Assembly: GCA_900771425.1 (NCBI GenBank)
Contig: CAAGNV010000055.1
Span: forward strand, 1 to 32,884
DNA: 32,884 nucleotides
Direction of reading: 5' to 3'
Source: Bacteroidaceae bacterium
GTDB taxonomy: Bacteria; Bacteroidota; Bacteroidia; Bacteroidales; Bacteroidaceae
Part shown: positions 1 through 7,683 of the stretch, piece by piece
Position numbering within the stretch: the stretch's first letter is position 1
Layout of the letters: the number at the start of each line of letters is the position of its first letter
The notes under the pieces: model-generated
Told to the model about the DNA's origin: nothing
Database searches by the model: none
The model's input: the letters and a program-made list of their open reading frames with translations, nothing else
Program-made: the position numbers and the translations under genes

Positions 1-37
1 AAATTATTGCCATAATCTGACCCCACCTAACAGACGC

Positions 38-78
38 AAAGTGTCCGCTGAAAGCTTCTCTTTTTCAGCGGACACTTT
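38..78. terminator. Perfect 16-bp hairpin, probable bidirectional terminator
   Basis: A perfect inverted repeat pairs positions 38-53 with 63-78 around a 9-nt loop. An A run precedes it and a T run (76-80) follows it, so it could stop transcription from either side. It overlaps the 3' end of the aldo/keto-reductase remnant. Any gene it terminates from the left lies outside the window. Confidence 0.6.
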
Positions 79-298
79 TTGCAGTTGCCAGCGGACCGAA
101 TCCGCGAAATTTTCCACTATATGAATTTGCCCGAAAAAATACTTGATTTTGCATTGAAGTTGTGCCGATTGCCAGTCTTGTGATGGTCGGACGGCTGAGC
201 AGCCTGTTGAATACTACTTGTGCCACGGTGTGATTCGTCTCTTCGGCTATTTTGTTGAGTACGTCAAAGTCTGTGTGTAGTAATCTTCTGTGTTCCAT
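65..298 (-). pseudogene. Truncated aldo/keto reductase C-terminal remnant
   Basis: The 77-codon frame resembles only the C-terminal end of aldo/keto reductases: a helix with IAEE, then TVAQVVFNRLLSRP and a short strand ending AIGTTS, where family members typically have an 'IAEExxxTVAQVALNWLLQRPxVTSVIIGAR' pattern. A full family member is about 280-330 residues, so the barrel and its catalytic Tyr/Lys/His/Asp are missing. An in-frame stop lies just upstream of the apparent ATG, and the frame runs 3' into the hairpin at 38-78. I read it as a decayed fragment rather than a working small gene. The assignment rests on pattern memory over about 45 residues. Confidence 0.45.
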
Positions 299-394
299 GA
301 CATCTGTATATTAGAATTATTGTTCGCAAAGAAACACATTTTTATATAATAAAAGTGAAGAAGGTTAATATATCTGAATTTTCAAACCTTTGAC

Positions 395-425
395 TTGCAG
401 AAATTAGGTTAATTCATTATCTTTG
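395..425 (+). promoter_or_regulatory. Bacteroidota-type promoter of tex
   Basis: A TATCTTTG box at 418-425 fits the TAnnTTTG -7 consensus. A TTG at 395-397, about 20 nt upstream, can serve as the -33 element. The tex ATG follows 29 nt after the box. Confidence 0.6.
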
Positions 426-454
426 CAGTGTAATTACTCCAAACAGAACTAATC

Positions 455-2587
455 ATGAACATTACATCCATCATAGCACGTGAACTGGACATCAGCGAAC
501 GCCGTGTCGATGCGGTACTGCGCCTGCTCGACGAGGGGTGCACCATACCTTTCATCGCACGATACAGAAAGGAGGCAACGGGAGCCCTTGACGAGGTGCA
601 GATTGCTGCCATAAGCGACAAATACGATAAACTGCGCGAACTGGAAAAGCGCAAGCAGACCATACTTACGACCATCGACGAGCAGGGGAAACTGACTCCC
701 GAACTACGCCGACGAATAGAGGACTCGTGGAACAGTACCGAACTGGAGGACATCTATGCACCATATAAGCCAAAGCACCGTACGCGAGCCGAGGTGGCTC
801 GTCAGCGAGGACTGGAACCATTGGCTACATACCTCCTTATGCAGCAAAATGGTGACGTAACTGCTAAGGCGAATTCTTTCATCGACAAGGAGAAGGGCGT
901 GGAGACTGCCGACGATGCGCTGCAGGGTGCCATGGACATCATAGCCGAACAGGTGAGCGAGGACGAGCGTGCCCGCAACACCATACGTAACAACTTCAGC
1001 CACGATGCCGTAATCACGTCGAAACTGATAAAGGGCAAGGACATTGACGGACAGAAGTACCGCGACTACTTCGACTTCAGCGAACCGTTGCGCCGTTGTG
1101 TGTCGCACCGTCTGCTTGCCATACGTCGAGGTGAGTCGGAGGGTATACTGAAGGTAAACATCAGCGGCGATGACGACCTCTGCATGGAACGGCTCAACCG
1201 CCAGTTCGTACGCAATAACTCAGAAGCAGCAAAATATGTAGGTGAGGCCGTTGCCGATTCGTTCAAACGACTGCTCAAACCACAGATCGAGACTGAGTTC
1301 GCTGCTTCGTCGAAGGAGGTTGCCGACCAGGAAGCCATCAAGATATTCGTGAAAAACCTTGAGCAACTGCTCATGTCGGCTCCGCTCGGGCAGAAGCGCG
1401 TGCTTGCCATCGACCCTGGCTTCCGTACTGGTTGCAAGGTGGTATGTCTTGATGCCGAGGGTAACCTGCTGCATAACGAAGCCATATTTCCGCATCCACC
1501 AAAGAACGAGTACGTACGCGCCAGCAGTAAGGTGTGGTCGCTCATTCAGCAATATAAGATAGAGGCAATATCAATAGGCAACGGCACTGCAAGCCGTGAG
1601 ACCGAGGCGTTTATCGAAGGATTGGGACTACCCGACGAGATAGGCGTGTTTGTGGTCAGCGAAGACGGTGCCTCCATCTATTCTGCGTCGAAGGTGGCAC
1701 GCGACGAATTCCCCGAATATGATGTTACCGTCCGTGGTGCCGTGAGCATTGGTCGCCGACTGATGGACCCATTGGCTGAACTGGTGAAGATAGACCCAAG
1801 CAGCATCGGAGTAGGCCAATATCAGAAAGACGTGAACCAGACCGAACTGAAACATTCGCTTGACCAGACCGTAGTGTCGTGCGTGAACAAGGTAGGCGTA
1901 AATCTCAATACTGCCAGCAAGCATCTATTGACTTACATATCTGGTCTTGGTCCTGCTACGGCACAGAACATCGTGGACTATCGTGCTGAGAACGGTGCTT
2001 TCAAGACTCGCCGCGAACTGCTGAAAGTACCGAAACTGGGTCCTAAGGCGTTTGAGCAATGTGCTGGTTTCCTGCGTATCGAAGGTGGAAAGCAACCGCT
2101 CGACAACTCGGCTGTTCACCCCGAGAGTTACTCTATCGTCGAACAGATGGCCAGGGACCTAAACTGTACGGTAGCAGACTTGATGGCAGACAAATCGTTG
2201 CGGCAGAAGATTGACATCAACCGATATGTCACTGACAAGGTGGGCATACCGACACTGACCGACATCATGAACGAACTGGATAAACCGAGCCGTGACCCAC
2301 GTCAGAAACTCAAGGCTTTCGGCTTCTCGCAGGATGTTCACGAACTAAGCGACGTGCGCGAAGGTATGGTCTTGCCTGGCATCATCAGCAACATCACCAA
2401 CTTCGGTTGCTTCGTCGATGTCGGTGTGCACACGAAGGGACTGGTTCATATATCACAACTCGCAGACCGTTTCGTGAAAGACCCTACTGAGGTGGTGTCG
2501 CTCCATCAGCAAGTGATGGTCAAGGTGCTTGAGGTTGACCTCGACCGTGGACGTATGTCACTCACGATGAAAGGTGTGAATGTATAG
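455..2587 (+). CDS. tex: Tex family S1 RNA-binding protein
   Basis: This 710-residue protein is a full-length Tex homologue, a cytoplasmic nucleic-acid-binding factor linked to transcription and RNA metabolism. Residues 1-200 form the helical Tex N-terminal region with the early IPFIARYRKE signature. A YqgF/RNase H-like domain starts near residue 314 (VLAIDPGFRTG). Helix-hairpin-helix repeats lie at about 490-550 (ISGLGPATAQNIVDYR and VPKLGPKAFEQCAGFLRI). An S1 domain fills about 633-707 (GIISNITNFGCFVDVGVHTK to MSLTMK). The ATG at 455 lies 29 nt after a good -7 box and begins at the usual family N-terminus. No Shine-Dalgarno is visible, as is normal for this phylum. It converges on efp across a shared hairpin. 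Confidence 0.97.
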   Translation: MNITSIIARELDISERRVDAVLRLLDEGCTIPFIARYRKEATGALDEVQIAAISDKYDKLRELEKRKQTILTTIDEQGKLTPELRRRIEDSWNSTELEDIYAPYKPKHRTRAEVARQRGLEPLATYLLMQQNGDVTAKANSFIDKEKGVETADDALQGAMDIIAEQVSEDERARNTIRNNFSHDAVITSKLIKGKDIDGQKYRDYFDFSEPLRRCVSHRLLAIRRGESEGILKVNISGDDDLCMERLNRQFVRNNSEAAKYVGEAVADSFKRLLKPQIETEFAASSKEVADQEAIKIFVKNLEQLLMSAPLGQKRVLAIDPGFRTGCKVVCLDAEGNLLHNEAIFPHPPKNEYVRASSKVWSLIQQYKIEAISIGNGTASRETEAFIEGLGLPDEIGVFVVSEDGASIYSASKVARDEFPEYDVTVRGAVSIGRRLMDPLAELVKIDPSSIGVGQYQKDVNQTELKHSLDQTVVSCVNKVGVNLNTASKHLLTYISGLGPATAQNIVDYRAENGAFKTRRELLKVPKLGPKAFEQCAGFLRIEGGKQPLDNSAVHPESYSIVEQMARDLNCTVADLMADKSLRQKIDINRYVTDKVGIPTLTDIMNELDKPSRDPRQKLKAFGFSQDVHELSDVREGMVLPGIISNITNFGCFVDVGVHTKGLVHISQLADRFVKDPTEVVSLHQQVMVKVLEVDLDRGRMSLTMKGVNV

Positions 2588-2646
2588 TGTGGGTGTCCTG
2601 CCTGTCAAAGCATAGGCTGGCATTACTGCCATAGTGATAAAAACGA

Positions 2647-2685
2647 AATAAGGAGCAAGACTGTGTGTCGGTCTTGCTCCTTATT
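2647..2685. terminator. Bidirectional terminator between tex and efp
   Basis: A 15-bp perfect stem pairs 2647-2661 with 2671-2685 around a 9-nt loop, with A/T-rich tracts on both sides. It sits between the convergent 3' ends of tex and efp and can serve both. Confidence 0.8.
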
Positions 2686-2705
2686 ATTTATACGTGTGTG
2701 TGAGA

Positions 2706-3266
2706 TTATGACTTACGAGTTACGTAGCTGCCGTCGCGAGTATCGATTTCGATGAGGTCGCCTTCGTTGATGAAGAGTGGTACGCGAACTTCAGCACCAG
2801 TCTCGAGAGTTGCAGGCTTGGTTGCGTTGGTTGCAGTATCGCCCTTGAGTCCTGGTTCAGTGTAAGTAACCTTGAGCACTGTCTTGATAGGAATTTCGGC
2901 AGTGAGGATTGCTTCTGTTGCAGCATCGATAGAAACCTGTACGTTGTCGCCTTCCTTGAGGAACTGTACGCCTTCGATGAAGTCTGCTGAGATGTTTACC
3001 TGCTCGAAAGTCTCGTTGTTCATGAATACGAGGTCATTGCCTTCCTTATAGAGGTACTGGAACTGACGGTGGTCAACCTGACATTCGTCGAGTTTTGCAC
3101 TTACGATCCAAGTACGTTCGAGTACGCGTCCGTCAGCAACGTCGCGCAACTTAGTTCTCATTACTGTGTTTCCCTTACCTGGCTTAACGTGAAGGAAGTC
3201 GATAACTACATAGATACGACCATCGATACGCAAGCACACGTTCTTTTTAATATCACCTGCTAACAT
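2706..3266 (-). CDS. efp: Elongation factor P
   Basis: EF-P enters the ribosomal E site and relieves stalling at consecutive prolines. The 186-residue product has the three-barrel layout: a KOW-like N-terminal domain with the loop HVKPGKGNT, a central OB domain, and a C-terminal OB domain ending DTRDGSYV. Lys31 at the loop tip is the position that carries post-translational modification in many bacteria. An in-frame extension reaches 3350, but I chose the ATG at 3264-3266. The family starts close to this point, and the -7 box at 3359-3366 would leave the longer form almost leaderless. The gene is divergent from rpmH. Confidence 0.96.
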   Translation of the reverse strand: MLAGDIKKNVCLRIDGRIYVVIDFLHVKPGKGNTVMRTKLRDVADGRVLERTWIVSAKLDECQVDHRQFQYLYKEGNDLVFMNNETFEQVNISADFIEGVQFLKEGDNVQVSIDAATEAILTAEIPIKTVLKVTYTEPGLKGDTATNATKPATLETGAEVRVPLFINEGDLIEIDTRDGSYVTRKS

Positions 3267-3358
3267 AATGTGATGTACAAATTTTTTTAATGAATTATTA
3301 TTAACTGTTTGTTGTCTCTTCTGAGTGATTTCGCTTTGTGATGTTCTCAAATCGGGTG

Positions 3359-3389
3359 CAAAAGTAGTGGTTTTTCAGCAAAATACAAA
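3359..3389 (-). promoter_or_regulatory. efp promoter
   Basis: On the minus strand, TACTTTTG (3359-3366) and TTTG (3386-3389) are 19 nt apart, an exact match to the Bacteroidota -7/-33 arrangement. The 5' leader to the efp ATG is then roughly 85 nt. Confidence 0.8.
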
Positions 3390-3416
3390 AAAAGTATGTG
3401 AAAAACAGCCAAATCT

Positions 3417-3447
3417 TTTGTCAATTTATTTAATTTCACTAATTTTG
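3417..3447 (+). promoter_or_regulatory. rpmH promoter
   Basis: TTTG at 3417-3420 and TAATTTTG at 3440-3447 are separated by 19 nt, a textbook Bacteroidota promoter. It is back-to-back with the efp promoter and leaves a leader of about 85 nt before rpmH. Confidence 0.8.
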
Positions 3448-3539
3448 CACGCTGTTTGTGGACTCAAGAGGTCAACGACAACTCAAATTCGTATTCAAGC
3501 CGAATGCTAAATCAACACTAAAATAAATAATAGAAAACA

Positions 3540-3695
3540 ATGAAAAGAACATTCCAACCACACAACCGTAAGAGAATCAACAAGCACGGTTTCCGTCAGC
3601 GTATGACTACAAAGAATGGTCGTCGCGTGCTCAATATGCGTCGTAAGAAGGGCCGTAAGTCTCTTACCGTTTCAAGCGAAAACCACGGTAAATAA
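3540..3695 (+). CDS. rpmH: 50S ribosomal protein L34
   Basis: This 51-residue, very basic protein starts MKRTFQPHNRKRINKHGFR and contains RMTTKNGRRVL and RRKKGRK, the full L34 signature. L34 binds 23S rRNA in the large subunit. The C-terminus SLTVSSENHGK is a few residues longer than in many species. The gene is in no ribosomal operon here. It stands alone, with its own strong promoter and a hairpin terminator 50 nt downstream. The unusual neighbours (efp, kduD) give no functional link beyond translation for efp. Confidence 0.97.
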   Translation: MKRTFQPHNRKRINKHGFRQRMTTKNGRRVLNMRRKKGRKSLTVSSENHGK

Positions 3696-3744
3696 TTAAT
3701 CGGTACTGCTGGTCAGTACGTAAGAATTGCTTGAAAACAGACAG

Positions 3745-3780
3745 GTATGCCGTAGCCATTTGGTCGCGGCATACTTTTTT
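3745..3780 (+). terminator. rpmH terminator
   Basis: An 8-bp stem (GTATGCCG at 3745-3752 with CGGCATAC at 3767-3774) is followed directly by TTTTTT, giving a classic intrinsic terminator on the plus strand. Confidence 0.75.
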
Positions 3781-3812
3781 ATTGTAAGATGCCGTATCTT
3801 CAAAACCCACCT

Positions 3813-3870
3813 AATACGAAAGGCGCAGGTGTGACAAATCATCACACCTTCGCCTTTCGTATTGTTTTTT
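3813..3870 (-). terminator. Terminator of kduI-kduD, possibly bidirectional
   Basis: The arms 3813-3834 and 3842-3863 pair over 21 of 22 positions (13 bp, one mismatch, 8 bp). The hairpin begins 22 nt after the kduD stop. The plus-strand side is followed by a T run at 3865-3870, so it may also block read-through from rpmH. Confidence 0.75.
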
Positions 3871-3884
3871 ATCACTCTGCACCG

Positions 3885-4682
3885 TTATGGTTGCTTGCCG
3901 ATGTAAGCGAGGATACCGCCATCGACATACAGCACGTGGCCGTTCACTGCGTCGCTGGCATGGCTGGCGAGGAATACGGCTGGACCGCCGAGTTCGGATG
4001 GGTCGAGCCAACGGCCGGCAGGGGTCTTGGCACAGATGAATGAGTCGAACGGATGACGGCTTCCGTCGGGTTGCTTCTCGCGCAGCGGAGCGGTCTGTGG
4101 GGTAGCGATGTAACCTGGACCGATGCCGTTGCACTGGATGTTGTATTCACCGTATTCTGAGCAGATGTTGCGTGTAAGCATCTTCAGGCCACCCTTGGCT
4201 GCTGCGTAGGCGCTGACTGTCTCGCGGCCGAGTTCTGACATCATTGAGCAGATGTTGATGATCTTGCCTTCGCGACGTTCCATCATCTCAGGCAGTACGG
4301 CTGACGAAACGATGTAAGGTGCGACGAGGTCAACATCGATGACCTGCTGGAACTCTGCGCGCTTCATTTCGTGCATTGGTATGCGCTTGATGATGCCGGC
4401 GTTGTTGACGAGGATGTCAATCTGACCTACCTCCTGGTGGATTGTCTCAACGAGTGCCTTCACGTCGTCTTCCTTTGTGACGTCGCATACGTAACCCTTC
4501 ACGTTCTCGATTCCTGCTTCCTTGTAGTTGTCAAGACCACGCTGCAGGGCGGCTTCGTTGATGTCGTTGAAGATGATGTTCTTGATGCCGGCAGCAACGA
4601 ATGCCTTGGCAATGTTAAATCCGATTCCGTAAGAACCACCGGTAATCCATGCGTTCTTACCTTCGAGCGAGAATAAATTCAT
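3885..4682 (-). CDS. kduD: SDR-family 2-deoxy-D-gluconate 3-dehydrogenase / gluconate 5-dehydrogenase
   Basis: This 265-residue classical short-chain dehydrogenase has the NAD(P) glycine motif TGGSYGIG (14-21), NNAG (93-96), the catalytic Ser146 and YxxxK (Tyr159, Lys163). KduD reduces 2,5-diketo-3-deoxygluconate to KDG in hexuronate breakdown. Bacteroides homologues of nearly identical layout are also labelled gluconate 5-dehydrogenase, so the exact substrate is uncertain. The kduI gene 86 nt upstream favours the uronate role. The C-terminal YVDGGILAYIGKQP is typical of this subgroup. No lyase or transporter for pectin or glycosaminoglycan lies beside the pair in this window. Confidence 0.85.
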   Translation of the reverse strand: MNLFSLEGKNAWITGGSYGIGFNIAKAFVAAGIKNIIFNDINEAALQRGLDNYKEAGIENVKGYVCDVTKEDDVKALVETIHQEVGQIDILVNNAGIIKRIPMHEMKRAEFQQVIDVDLVAPYIVSSAVLPEMMERREGKIINICSMMSELGRETVSAYAAAKGGLKMLTRNICSEYGEYNIQCNGIGPGYIATPQTAPLREKQPDGSRHPFDSFICAKTPAGRWLDPSELGGPAVFLASHASDAVNGHVLYVDGGILAYIGKQP

Positions 4683-4768
4683 ATTTAGTCGTTTGTGAGT
4701 TTAGTCGTTTAATTATTTAGAGGTTGAAGTATTGCTTATTTGGTTGCTTGCATCAGCCAATAACCCAA

Positions 4769-5611
4769 TTACTTCAAATCAGTAATCAATGAGAAGTCCT
4801 GGTCGCCGTAGTCGAGGTTTTCGCCGCCCATGCCCCAGATGAAGGTGTAGTTGTGGGTGGCTGCGGCTGAGTGGATTGACCATTCAGGACTGAGTACTGC
4901 CTGGTCGCCCTTCATCCAGATGTGACGAGTCTCTTCGACAGGACCCATGAAGTGGCATACAGCCTGGTCTTCAGGTACCTCGAAGTAGAAGTAAGCCTCC
5001 ATGCGGCGGCTGTGGGTGTGAGCCGGCATGGTATTCCATACGCTGCCTGGAGCCAGTTCGGTCATGCCCATCTGGAGTTGGCATGTAGGAAGCACCTGAT
5101 TGACCAGCATCTTGTTGATATTGCGTTCGTTACTCATCTCGAGGCTACCCATGTGAGCCACTACGGCATCTGCCTTCGTAATCTTGCGGCAAGGGTATTC
5201 CTTGTGTGCGGTCGTCGAGTTGATGTAGAACTTGGCAGGCTTGCTGGCATCCTTGCTGGCAAATACCACGTTGCGGTCGCCACGACCGATGTAGAGCGCT
5301 TCCTTATAGTCGAGTTCGAATACTTCGTCGCCTACGGTCACTGTGCCGGCACCGCCCACGTTGAATATGCCGACCTCGCGGCGAGTAGTGAAGAACGGGG
5401 CTTTCAGCGGGTCGATGGCTTCGAGTGTCAGTGCCTCGTTGACTGGCATGGCACCGCCGACTACCATGCGGTCGTACATACTATATACAAGATTTACTTC
5501 GTCGGCTGCAAATACGCGCTCGATGAGAAAATCGCGGCGCAGACGGGTTGTGTCGTAACTCTTTGCGTCCTCAGGATGGGCTGCATAACGGATTTCGTAG
5601 TTTGTTTTCAT
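4769..5611 (-). CDS. kduI: 5-dehydro-4-deoxy-D-glucuronate isomerase
   Basis: KduI converts 4-deoxy-L-threo-5-hexosulose uronate, the unsaturated uronate product of polysaccharide lyases, into the substrate of KduD. The 280-residue length is exactly that of the family. The cupin metal site is complete: His198 and His200 in PAHTHS, Glu205 in MEAYFYFE, and His247 in WSIHSAA. A TAACTTTG -7 box lies about 45 nt upstream of the ATG. This first gene of the pair probably drives kduD as well, because the 86-nt spacer holds no recognisable promoter or hairpin. Confidence 0.94.
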   Translation of the reverse strand: MKTNYEIRYAAHPEDAKSYDTTRLRRDFLIERVFAADEVNLVYSMYDRMVVGGAMPVNEALTLEAIDPLKAPFFTTRREVGIFNVGGAGTVTVGDEVFELDYKEALYIGRGDRNVVFASKDASKPAKFYINSTTAHKEYPCRKITKADAVVAHMGSLEMSNERNINKMLVNQVLPTCQLQMGMTELAPGSVWNTMPAHTHSRRMEAYFYFEVPEDQAVCHFMGPVEETRHIWMKGDQAVLSPEWSIHSAAATHNYTFIWGMGGENLDYGDQDFSLITDLK

Positions 5612-5655
5612 TGAATAAAAGTGTTAAGTTCGTTGATTAAATGCATTTTCTGTTA

Positions 5656-5663
5656 CAAAGTTA
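5656..5663 (-). promoter_or_regulatory. -7 box of the kduI-kduD promoter
   Basis: TAACTTTG on the minus strand fits TAnnTTTG. No good -33 element is visible at the expected spacing, so the promoter may be weak or activator-dependent. Confidence 0.5.
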
Positions 5664-5717
5664 TCAATATTTTTTCAAAAACGCATGCTCCCGTAGGCAT
5701 AAATTCTTGTTTTTTCG

Positions 5718-5725
5718 TAAATTTG
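5718..5725 (+). promoter_or_regulatory. -7 box of the double-SGNH gene
   Basis: TAAATTTG fits TAnnTTTG and lies 26 nt before the ATG at 5752. No convincing -33 box is present. Confidence 0.45.
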
Positions 5726-5751
5726 CACTCTAAACCGATAAAAATTACTTT

Positions 5752-7149
5752 ATGACACGATTTATCAATCTAATCGGATCGCGATGGCATGCCTGGAGAA
5801 CGGAAAGCGAACGGCATACCGAATGTCTGACACATATTTTACCGATACTCATGCTTTGCATCTTCAACATACCACAACCTTCATCCTACTGTTCAATTCA
5901 TGCCGAGAGCACGGCACTGTTCATCTCTGATAACCGTATGACGGCCGACAGTTGGACATGGGTTTTTTCCGATGAAATGGGACTGAAAGTCGAAAAAGTG
6001 ACCAGCTGCTATGGCTGTCGGTTGAAGTCGGAGCAGGGAATGTCCGACGACGTGGCTCGCATACTCTCGAACCGTACCATCGGCGACAACCATCCCGACG
6101 TGATACTGCTGCAACTGGGCTGTAACGACACGCTCGACACCGATGCCTCGCTCGAAGCCTATGCACGTACCCTCTTCGATTTCCCACACGGCAAGGTGTG
6201 TAACAGCAGCGGCGGAAACGTGAAGAACAAGAACATAGCCGTGTCGAAGAACGAAGGACGAATCCGCTGCCACGACTTCGCCGGTTCGCTGTGTAAAATC
6301 ATTGGTTACCTGCGTCAGGTATCACCCGACAGCCGCATCTTCCTGCTTGCGCCGACACGCTACGGAAGTACCAAAACTTCCGATGAAATCGCCAAAATCG
6401 CTCAGATGAGCCTTGCGTCACAACTCTTCTGCCTGCCGCTGATCGAGAGTTCGGAGGAACTGATGAGTTACCGCTTCGTATGGAACAAGGTACGCCCGCA
6501 TCTCGGCAATATGTTGCTCATTGGCGACAGTTACTGCTTCACACGTAAGTGGACTGCCGAACTCGAAAAGATAGCCGACGTGAAGTTGACCAATCTCGGC
6601 AAGACCAGTGCCACACTGAAGGAACGTGGTACGAACCGTAACACCCTCGGAGCACAGATAGCACGCATACCAGCAGACTGTCATCCCGACATCGTACTCC
6701 TTGAAGGCGGCATCAACGACGACCCCGACCCTGCATCAGCCATCCCTAACTATCCCGACCACATAAGCAACCTGAAACGTACCAACTTCGCCGGAGCATT
6801 GGCTTACCTCGTGAAGTCGATACGTGCCCGTTTCCCCGATGCACGGATTTATGCAGTCACTCCCGGCGGACTGTATTATGGACATACCGACCGACCGTTC
6901 GACTTCATCGTCAAGGCAAACCAGATCCGTCAGGCTGCCGAACTCATAGGCATCCCGACTATCGACTGGGACCGCAGCGGCCGCCTCTCCTTCGTATTCA
7001 ACAACTCAAAGGGCACAGGCAACGGCACCGAAGCATCACCTTTTATTTATAACGTACCGTCGAGCGAGACCGGAGACCTTCTGCACCCCAACGAGCGCGG
7101 CGGACGCTATCTCGCTGAATGTGCTGTCGCACGGCTAATAAGGAAATAA
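5752..7149 (+). CDS. Exported tandem SGNH/GDSL hydrolase, first domain degenerate
   Basis: The 465-residue product has a hydrophobic N-terminal segment at about 26-40, so it is probably secreted or membrane-anchored. Two SGNH-type domains follow. The C-terminal one is complete: GDS with Ser260 (block I), Gly283 (block II), GIND with Asn322 (block III), and DLLH with Asp442 and His445 (block V). The N-terminal one keeps GCND (123-126) but has SDN in place of GDS at 59-61 and lacks a DxxH block. The halves align at an offset of about 197-199 residues (NFAGALAYLVKSIRARFPDARI against DFAGSLCKIIGYLRQVSPDSRI, shown by their shared FAG and PD.RI). SGNH enzymes cleave esters such as carbohydrate acetates. 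The substrate is unknown. Confidence 0.75.
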   Translation: MTRFINLIGSRWHAWRTESERHTECLTHILPILMLCIFNIPQPSSYCSIHAESTALFISDNRMTADSWTWVFSDEMGLKVEKVTSCYGCRLKSEQGMSDDVARILSNRTIGDNHPDVILLQLGCNDTLDTDASLEAYARTLFDFPHGKVCNSSGGNVKNKNIAVSKNEGRIRCHDFAGSLCKIIGYLRQVSPDSRIFLLAPTRYGSTKTSDEIAKIAQMSLASQLFCLPLIESSEELMSYRFVWNKVRPHLGNMLLIGDSYCFTRKWTAELEKIADVKLTNLGKTSATLKERGTNRNTLGAQIARIPADCHPDIVLLEGGINDDPDPASAIPNYPDHISNLKRTNFAGALAYLVKSIRARFPDARIYAVTPGGLYYGHTDRPFDFIVKANQIRQAAELIGIPTIDWDRSGRLSFVFNNSKGTGNGTEASPFIYNVPSSETGDLLHPNERGGRYLAECAVARLIRK

Positions 7150-7166
7150 GTGTCTGACAGGTGGAG

Positions 7167-7274
7167 ATGGCTTTAGGCAAACTCATCAATGAGGAACTCA
7201 GGCATCAGGTATGCATCAGTAACCAACTACCCATCGACCAGTACCTTACGTTTCAGGAATCCATTCAACAATAA
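7167..7274 (+). CDS. Possible small gene upstream of the DUF3791-like gene
   Basis: A 35-codon frame starts MALGKLINEELRHQV and ends FQESIQQ, stopping 4 nt before the next ATG. That tight spacing suggests translational coupling, but the frame is short and no family was recognised. It could be a small partner protein or the surviving tail of a larger gene. No ribosome-binding site can be judged in this phylum. Confidence 0.3.
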   Translation: MALGKLINEELRHQVCISNQLPIDQYLTFQESIQQ

Positions 7275-7278
7275 GAAC

Positions 7279-7482
7279 ATGAAAGACTATCAACTATACC
7301 GCAAGATAACTCGTATCATCATGCAACTATCCGAGGAGCTTCACATCTCTTCAAAGCAAGCCATGCTAATTTTCTACAACTCTACCGTAGGACAACAGCT
7401 GCATGACCCAAAATACGGATATCAGTTAATGTCTGACACATATATCGTCAACGACATAAAGGCAGAGTTTGCGAATTTGTAA
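7279..7482 (+). CDS. DUF3791-like small protein
   Basis: This 67-residue protein starts MKDYQLYRKITRIIMQLSEE. A helical N-terminus leads to a stretch LHISSKQAMLIFYNSTVG and ends with a YIVNDIKAEF motif, the general layout of DUF3791 proteins, which have a YIVxDI-like end. Such genes often sit beside DUF3990 or other toxin-like genes in gut Bacteroidota and Firmicutes. No such partner is present here. An earlier in-frame ATG at 7189 would run through the upstream reading frame, so the ATG at 7279 is preferred. Its last 35 nt overlap antisense with the lipoprotein gene ending at 7448. Confidence 0.6.
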   Translation: MKDYQLYRKITRIIMQLSEELHISSKQAMLIFYNSTVGQQLHDPKYGYQLMSDTYIVNDIKAEFANL

Positions 7483-7645
7483 ACACAACAAACGAATCGT
7501 CATTATACGAATAATAATCATATAAACATTCAGAAATGACTTTATAAACTTCCGAATACCTATCCGAATTATTATAAGATGTACATGAATAAAAAGAAAT
7601 GTTAACCAACATAATAGCTGGTATTAAATAGAGTATCCGTTTCAT
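7448..7645 (-). CDS. Small predicted lipoprotein
   Basis: The 65-residue product begins MKRILYLIPAIMLVNISFYSC, a type II signal peptide with the lipobox Cys at residue 21. The remainder is short, rich in Tyr, Ser and Asp, and matches nothing I recognise. An upstream TTG at 7661-7663 is possible but the ATG gives the better signal peptide. It is the last gene of the AT-rich lipoprotein run, 38 nt after its neighbour. The short body may mean truncation, and its 3' end overlaps the DUF3791-like gene on the other strand. Confidence 0.5.
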   Translation of the reverse strand: MKRILYLIPAIMLVNISFYSCTSYNNSDRYSEVYKVISECLYDYYSYNDDSFVVFTNSQTLPLCR

Positions 7646-7683
7646 TGTTTTTTTGCTGAACAATTTAATACAAATAGTTGATT

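Noticed and set aside
3267..3350. N-terminal extension of EF-P
   Set aside because: The extra residues do not match the family and the start would sit almost on the promoter.
4922..5614. A 230-codon plus-strand frame
   Set aside because: It is antisense to kduI, whose zinc site and length are fully conserved.
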